18,411 nt of DNA, taken from Nonlabens sp. (GTDB lineage: Bacteria; Bacteroidota; Bacteroidia; Flavobacteriales; Flavobacteriaceae). Under the pieces are notes generated by a model. It worked only from the letters and a program-made list of their open reading frames with translations, was not told where the DNA came from and searched no databases. Location of the stretch: contig JALZUY010000225.1 in the NCBI GenBank assembly GCA_023301395.1, positions 1 to 18,411 on the forward strand. Direction: 5' to 3'. Positions 16,169 through 18,411 of this stretch are shown here, piece by piece; position 1 is the first letter of the stretch; each line of letters begins with the position of its first letter. The position numbers and the translations under genes were made by a program.

Positions 16169-16240
16169 TGTCACTCTGAGCTTGTCGAATAACTGTTGTT
16201 AAATATCGGTTAATCACACTTCGAAAAGCTCAGAGTGACA
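16169..16240. repeat. Long inverted repeat (21-bp arms, about 30-base loop)
   Basis: The left arm is 16169-16189 and the right arm is 16220-16240. The arms are complementary over 21 positions with one mismatch (G16184 opposite A16225). The arm reads TGTCACTCTGAGCTTGTCGA, resembling the GAGCTTGTCGAA-type dispersed repeats found between genes in many Flavobacteriia. There is no T run after it, so it is not a typical intrinsic terminator. It lies between the SDR gene and the small membrane-protein gene. Confidence 0.85.
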
Positions 16241-16250
16241 CTAGATTTTG

Positions 16251-16448
16251 ATGTTAATGATAATACTACTTTTAGAACTCTTTATTAGATGGCAATACTT
16301 GCCTGGTTCTTACGATAATTTAGATTTTAGTTGGGCAGAATTTTTCTGGTTTGTAACTCCTATAGTTTTGTTTGTTTTGATATGGCAATTTGTAATTGAT
16401 AAACAACTCAAGAAATGGGAGGACAAAAAGAAGAATAAACATGATTGA
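16251..16448 (+). CDS. Small membrane protein, hypothetical
   Basis: This 65-residue frame starts with MLMIILLLELFIRWQYLPG. It has a first hydrophobic segment (about 2-12), a polar stretch with Asp and Glu, a second clear membrane span (FFWFVTPIVLFVLIWQFVI, about 30-48) and a highly basic/charged tail (KKWEDKKKNKHD). The single strong span followed by positive charges suggests an inner-membrane protein. Start choices are the ATG at 16251 or at 16257; a TTG codon just before is unlikely. No clear ribosome site is seen, and the right arm of the inverted repeat ends 10 bases upstream. No family is recognised. It could be a spurious frame, but the span and charge pattern favour a real gene. Confidence 0.55.
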   Translation: MLMIILLLELFIRWQYLPGSYDNLDFSWAEFFWFVTPIVLFVLIWQFVIDKQLKKWEDKKKNKHD

Positions 16449-16477
16449 ACTTTCGTTCACATAAATACATCAACAAA

Positions 16478-17623
16478 TTAATCCTCAGTCACAACCTTAA
16501 TACGTTCCTTAACCTGTGCAGCAACTTCGCGTGCAACAGCAAGGTCTTTATCTACTACAGTAACGTGTCCCATTTTTCTAAAAGGTCTCGTTTGTTTTTT
16601 ACCATAGATGTGTGGAGTCACGCCTGGCATGGCTAGGATATCTTCTATGCCATCATAAATAACATTACCAGTATATCCTTCTTCGCCTACTAGATTAACC
16701 ATTACGGCAGCGACTGTACTATCGGTATTTCCTAAAGGTAAATCCAGTATACAACGTATGTGCTGTTCAAATTGATCTGTAACAGATCCTTCAATTGAAT
16801 AATGACCAGAGTTATGTGGTCGTGGAGCTACTTCGTTAACGAGTATATCTCCGTTTTTAGTTAAGAACAATTCTACGGCAAGTAGGCCTACGTGATCATA
16901 AGCGGCACTTACTTCTAGAGCAATCGCACGAGCTTTTTCAGAAATGGCATTATCTATACGAGCTGGACATATTACATATTCTACTTGATTAGCCTCTGGA
17001 TGGAATTCCATTTCTACCACTGGATATGTTTTCATATCTCCACTAGCGTTACGAGCAACTATAACGGCAAGTTCTAGCTCAAAGTCTATCATATCTTCAT
17101 AGATACATTCTACTTGAGGTAAATCTGTAAGATCACTTTCTTGACGTATTACTTTTACTCCTTTTCCGTCATATCCACCTTCGGCACTTTTCCATATGAA
17201 TGGATAGTTTTTACCGTGATTTAATTCGGGTTGTGCGTGGATTTGAAATGGTGCAGTAGGAATGTTGTGATCTAGATAAAACTGTTTTTGAATCGCTTTA
17301 TTTCTAATTAGGTTCAAAACACGAGCGCTAGGTGAAACAGCAATTCCCATATCTTCAAGATCTTGTAAGGCTTTTACATTTACATTCTCTATTTCTATGG
17401 TAAGTACATCTACTTGCTCGCCAAATTCCATGACTGCTTCATAGTCCATAATGTCTCCTTCAAAGAATACCGTGCAACCTTCAAACGCTGGTGCCGTATC
17501 ATCTTTATCCATTACATAAGTGGCAATATCCCATTTACGTGTGGTGTATAACATCATTTTACCTAGTTGTCCGCCGCCTAGAATTCCTAGGGTAAACGGT
17601 GAAGAAAAAAGTGGTGTGCTCAT
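16478..17623 (-). CDS. purK: N5-carboxyaminoimidazole ribonucleotide synthase
   Basis: PurK joins bicarbonate to AIR with ATP to make N5-CAIR in de novo purine synthesis; PurE (not in this window) then rearranges the product. The 381-residue protein has the ATP-grasp layout. The N-terminal nucleotide-like fold contains LGILGGGQLGKMM (12-24). KSAEGGYDGKGV is the flexible ATP loop. YEDMIDFELELAVI and VEMEFHPEANQVEYVICPARI follow, and the metal/substrate-binding NEVAPRPHNSGHYSIE with SVTDQFEQHIR completes the set. Length and motif set are normal. It is transcribed toward the small membrane-protein gene (29-base convergent gap) and is divergent from the hpt-adk gene, so purine synthesis and salvage genes share an upstream region. 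Confidence 0.95.
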   Translation of the reverse strand: MSTPLFSSPFTLGILGGGQLGKMMLYTTRKWDIATYVMDKDDTAPAFEGCTVFFEGDIMDYEAVMEFGEQVDVLTIEIENVNVKALQDLEDMGIAVSPSARVLNLIRNKAIQKQFYLDHNIPTAPFQIHAQPELNHGKNYPFIWKSAEGGYDGKGVKVIRQESDLTDLPQVECIYEDMIDFELELAVIVARNASGDMKTYPVVEMEFHPEANQVEYVICPARIDNAISEKARAIALEVSAAYDHVGLLAVELFLTKNGDILVNEVAPRPHNSGHYSIEGSVTDQFEQHIRCILDLPLGNTDSTVAAVMVNLVGEEGYTGNVIYDGIEDILAMPGVTPHIYGKKQTRPFRKMGHVTVVDKDLAVAREVAAQVKERIKVVTED

Positions 17624-17634
17624 TTCACAAAAAT

Positions 17635-17664
17635 AAACTTAAACTTAAACTTAAACCTAAATTC
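17635..17664. repeat. Hexanucleotide tandem repeat (AAACTT)n upstream of purK
   Basis: Three exact AAACTT units (17635-17652) are followed by AAACCT and AAATTC. On the purK strand this is an AAGTTT repeat, 12 to 41 bases before its start codon, where a leader or promoter would lie. Confidence 0.75.
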
Positions 17665-17751
17665 AAATGAATTTTGATAAAGGAAAGAGTAATGAGGAAC
17701 GAGTTTTTTTGAATAGCAAAAAAAGCAGATAACAGTCAATAATTCAAAAAA

Positions 17752-17791
17752 ACTCAAGGACTCACATACTAAGAGACTAACAGACTAAATA
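17752..17791 (+). repeat. Degenerate A/C-rich 8-bp tandem repeat before hpt
   Basis: Five octamers start with ACT at exact 8-base steps (17752, 17760, 17768, 17776, 17784): ACTCAAGG, ACTCACAT, ACTAAGAG, ACTAACAG, ACTAAATA. They run straight into the TATCTTTG promoter box. A similar array precedes the M28 gene. Confidence 0.7.
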
Positions 17792-17792
17792 C

Positions 17793-17800
17793 TATCTTTG
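17793..17800 (+). promoter_or_regulatory. Promoter -7 box for hpt (TATCTTTG)
   Basis: This is a perfect match to the Bacteroidota -7 consensus TAnnTTTG. It begins 25 nt before the proposed TTG start, giving a very short leader. The usual -33 TTTG is not seen; the octamer array occupies that position. Confidence 0.6.
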
Positions 17801-17817
17801 CACAAAATAATGAACCG

Positions 17818-18411
17818 TTGATTAAAATTCACGATCTCTATTTCAAACCATTTTTAACAACCAGTCAAATCAGTGATGCGGTAGATAATCTAGCATACCA
17901 GATTAATCGTGATCTAGCTCTTGAGAAGCCTGTTTTTTTAGGCGTGTTAAATGGAAGTTATATGGTCATGGCTGACTTGACACGCAAGTTTAATTATGAT
18001 TGTGAAGTAGCGTTTTTACGAGCTTCTAGTTATGAAGGAACTTCTTCCACGGGAGAATTAGTGGAGAGTTTGAATGTAGATATTGACTTGACCGGTAGAA
18101 CGGTTATTATCGTTGAAGATATTGTGGATACTGGATTGACTGTGGATATGCTTTCGCGAAAGCTTAAAAAGCACAACCCAACTGCTCTTTATGTAGCAAC
18201 ATTATTTCTAAAGCCCGAAGTGTATAATCGTGAATTGAAAATCGATTATGTAGGGCTTAATATTGAGAATAAATTTGTCGTGGGATACGGCATGGATTAT
18301 GATAATTTAGGACGCAATTTGCCCGAACTTTATGTACAAATACAACGCATGAAAAACATAGTTTTATTCGGTCCTCCAGGAGCCGGAAAAGGAACCCAAG
18401 CAGAACGATTA
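17818..18411 (+). CDS. Hypoxanthine phosphoribosyltransferase fused in frame to adenylate kinase (3' end cut)
   Basis: The first 177 codons encode a complete type I phosphoribosyltransferase of the HPRT kind, which makes IMP or GMP from hypoxanthine or guanine plus PRPP. PVFLGVLNGSYMVMADL lies at about 38-54, SSYEGTSSTGEL at 70-81, and the PRPP loop VIIVEDIVDTGLT at 96-108. With no stop codon the frame continues at codon 178 (MKNIVLFGPPGAGKGTQAERL), which is the start of adenylate kinase with its P-loop (GPPGAGKGT, 185-193). The frame is open to the window end. The start is proposed as TTG at 17818; the ATG at 17810 is in another frame and stops after three codons. It is divergent from purK, as hpt-adk usually is in this family. 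Internal translation from Met178 could also give a separate Adk. Confidence 0.85.
   Translation, partial: MIKIHDLYFKPFLTTSQISDAVDNLAYQINRDLALEKPVFLGVLNGSYMVMADLTRKFNYDCEVAFLRASSYEGTSSTGELVESLNVDIDLTGRTVIIVEDIVDTGLTVDMLSRKLKKHNPTALYVATLFLKPEVYNRELKIDYVGLNIENKFVVGYGMDYDNLGRNLPELYVQIQRMKNIVLFGPPGAGKGTQAERL
18150..18163. repeat. GCTTTCGCGAAAGC palindrome, copy 5
   Basis: A perfect 14-bp palindrome lies inside the HPRT region, read as M-L-S-R-K (codons 111-115), in the same frame as the porU and SDR copies. Confidence 0.9.
18349..18411 (+). other. adk: Adenylate kinase start within the fused frame
   Basis: From the ATG at 18349 the 21 visible codons are the canonical Adk N-terminus: NIVLFGPPGAGKGT, the nucleotide-binding P-loop, followed by QAERL. 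Adk interconverts ATP + AMP and 2 ADP. The Met is retained at the junction, so this point marks either the domain border of a fusion protein or an internal start. Confidence 0.8.

Noticed and set aside
16445..16636. A 63-codon plus-strand frame over the 3' end of purK
   Set aside because: It lies mostly over purK coding sequence in antisense and shows no domain.
17628..17635. TATTTTTG (minus strand) as the purK promoter -7 box
   Set aside because: It matches the consensus but is only 5 bases before the purK start codon, which would make the start site fall in the gene unless the mRNA is leaderless.
305..18163. The repeated palindrome as a CRISPR array or a phage attachment site
   Set aside because: Copies are kilobases apart, lie within conserved genes, and have no regular spacers, integrase or cas genes nearby.

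Overview
The window is chromosomal DNA from a marine-type member of the Flavobacteriaceae (phylum Bacteroidota). Four things support this. The DNA is AT-rich. The promoters have the Bacteroidota form TAnnTTTG, with weak Shine-Dalgarno sequences. It carries the gliding-motility and type IX secretion genes gldJ, porU and porV. The gene order gldJ / porU-porV-cdd / pdhA-pdhC and the divergent pair purK / hpt-adk are also typical of the family. There is no phage, insertion sequence, CRISPR array or obvious foreign island. All main genes look intact except those cut by the window ends. No gene-free stretch exceeds 300 bases.

Layout. Bases 1-2364 (minus strand) form a run coaX > outer-membrane beta-barrel protein > TPR-like exported protein (cut at the left end). 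coaX appears to have a structured leader of about 90 nt. A tRNA-Phe(GAA) with its own promoter and terminator lies at 2536-2608. murF and gldJ follow on the minus strand, separated only by a strong terminator. Facing gldJ across a roughly 200-base divergent promoter region are porU (T9SS sortase), porV (T9SS outer-membrane partner of the sortase) and cdd (cytidine deaminase) on the plus strand. Next come pdhA (E1 alpha) and pdhC (E2 with two lipoyl domains), closed by a strong GNRA-loop terminator; E1 beta is not in this window. An M28-family lipoprotein peptidase overlaps a short-chain dehydrogenase gene. After a long inverted repeat there is a small membrane-protein gene, then purK (minus strand). 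The window ends in a plus-strand gene in which a full hypoxanthine phosphoribosyltransferase domain runs in frame into the start of adenylate kinase.

How the genes relate. GldJ, PorU and PorV belong to the linked T9SS/gliding machinery: PorU and PorV process and attach CTD-bearing cargo at the outer membrane, and GldJ is a lipoprotein of the motor/ring complex. PorU itself carries a C-terminal T9SS-type domain. The remaining genes are core metabolism (CoA, peptidoglycan, pyrimidine and purine salvage, pyruvate to acetyl-CoA).

The most notable signals are not genes. (1) A perfect palindrome GCTTTCGCGAAAGC (core TTTCGCGAAA) occurs five times in 18.4 kb, in coding and non-coding DNA. (2) Degenerate A/C-rich 8-bp tandem repeats end in a TATCTTT -7 box exactly 25 nt before the start codon at two unrelated genes. 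(3) There is an in-frame HPRT-adenylate kinase fusion. (4) A 21-bp-arm inverted repeat lies beside the small membrane-protein gene. (5) The coaX leader can adopt alternative structures.
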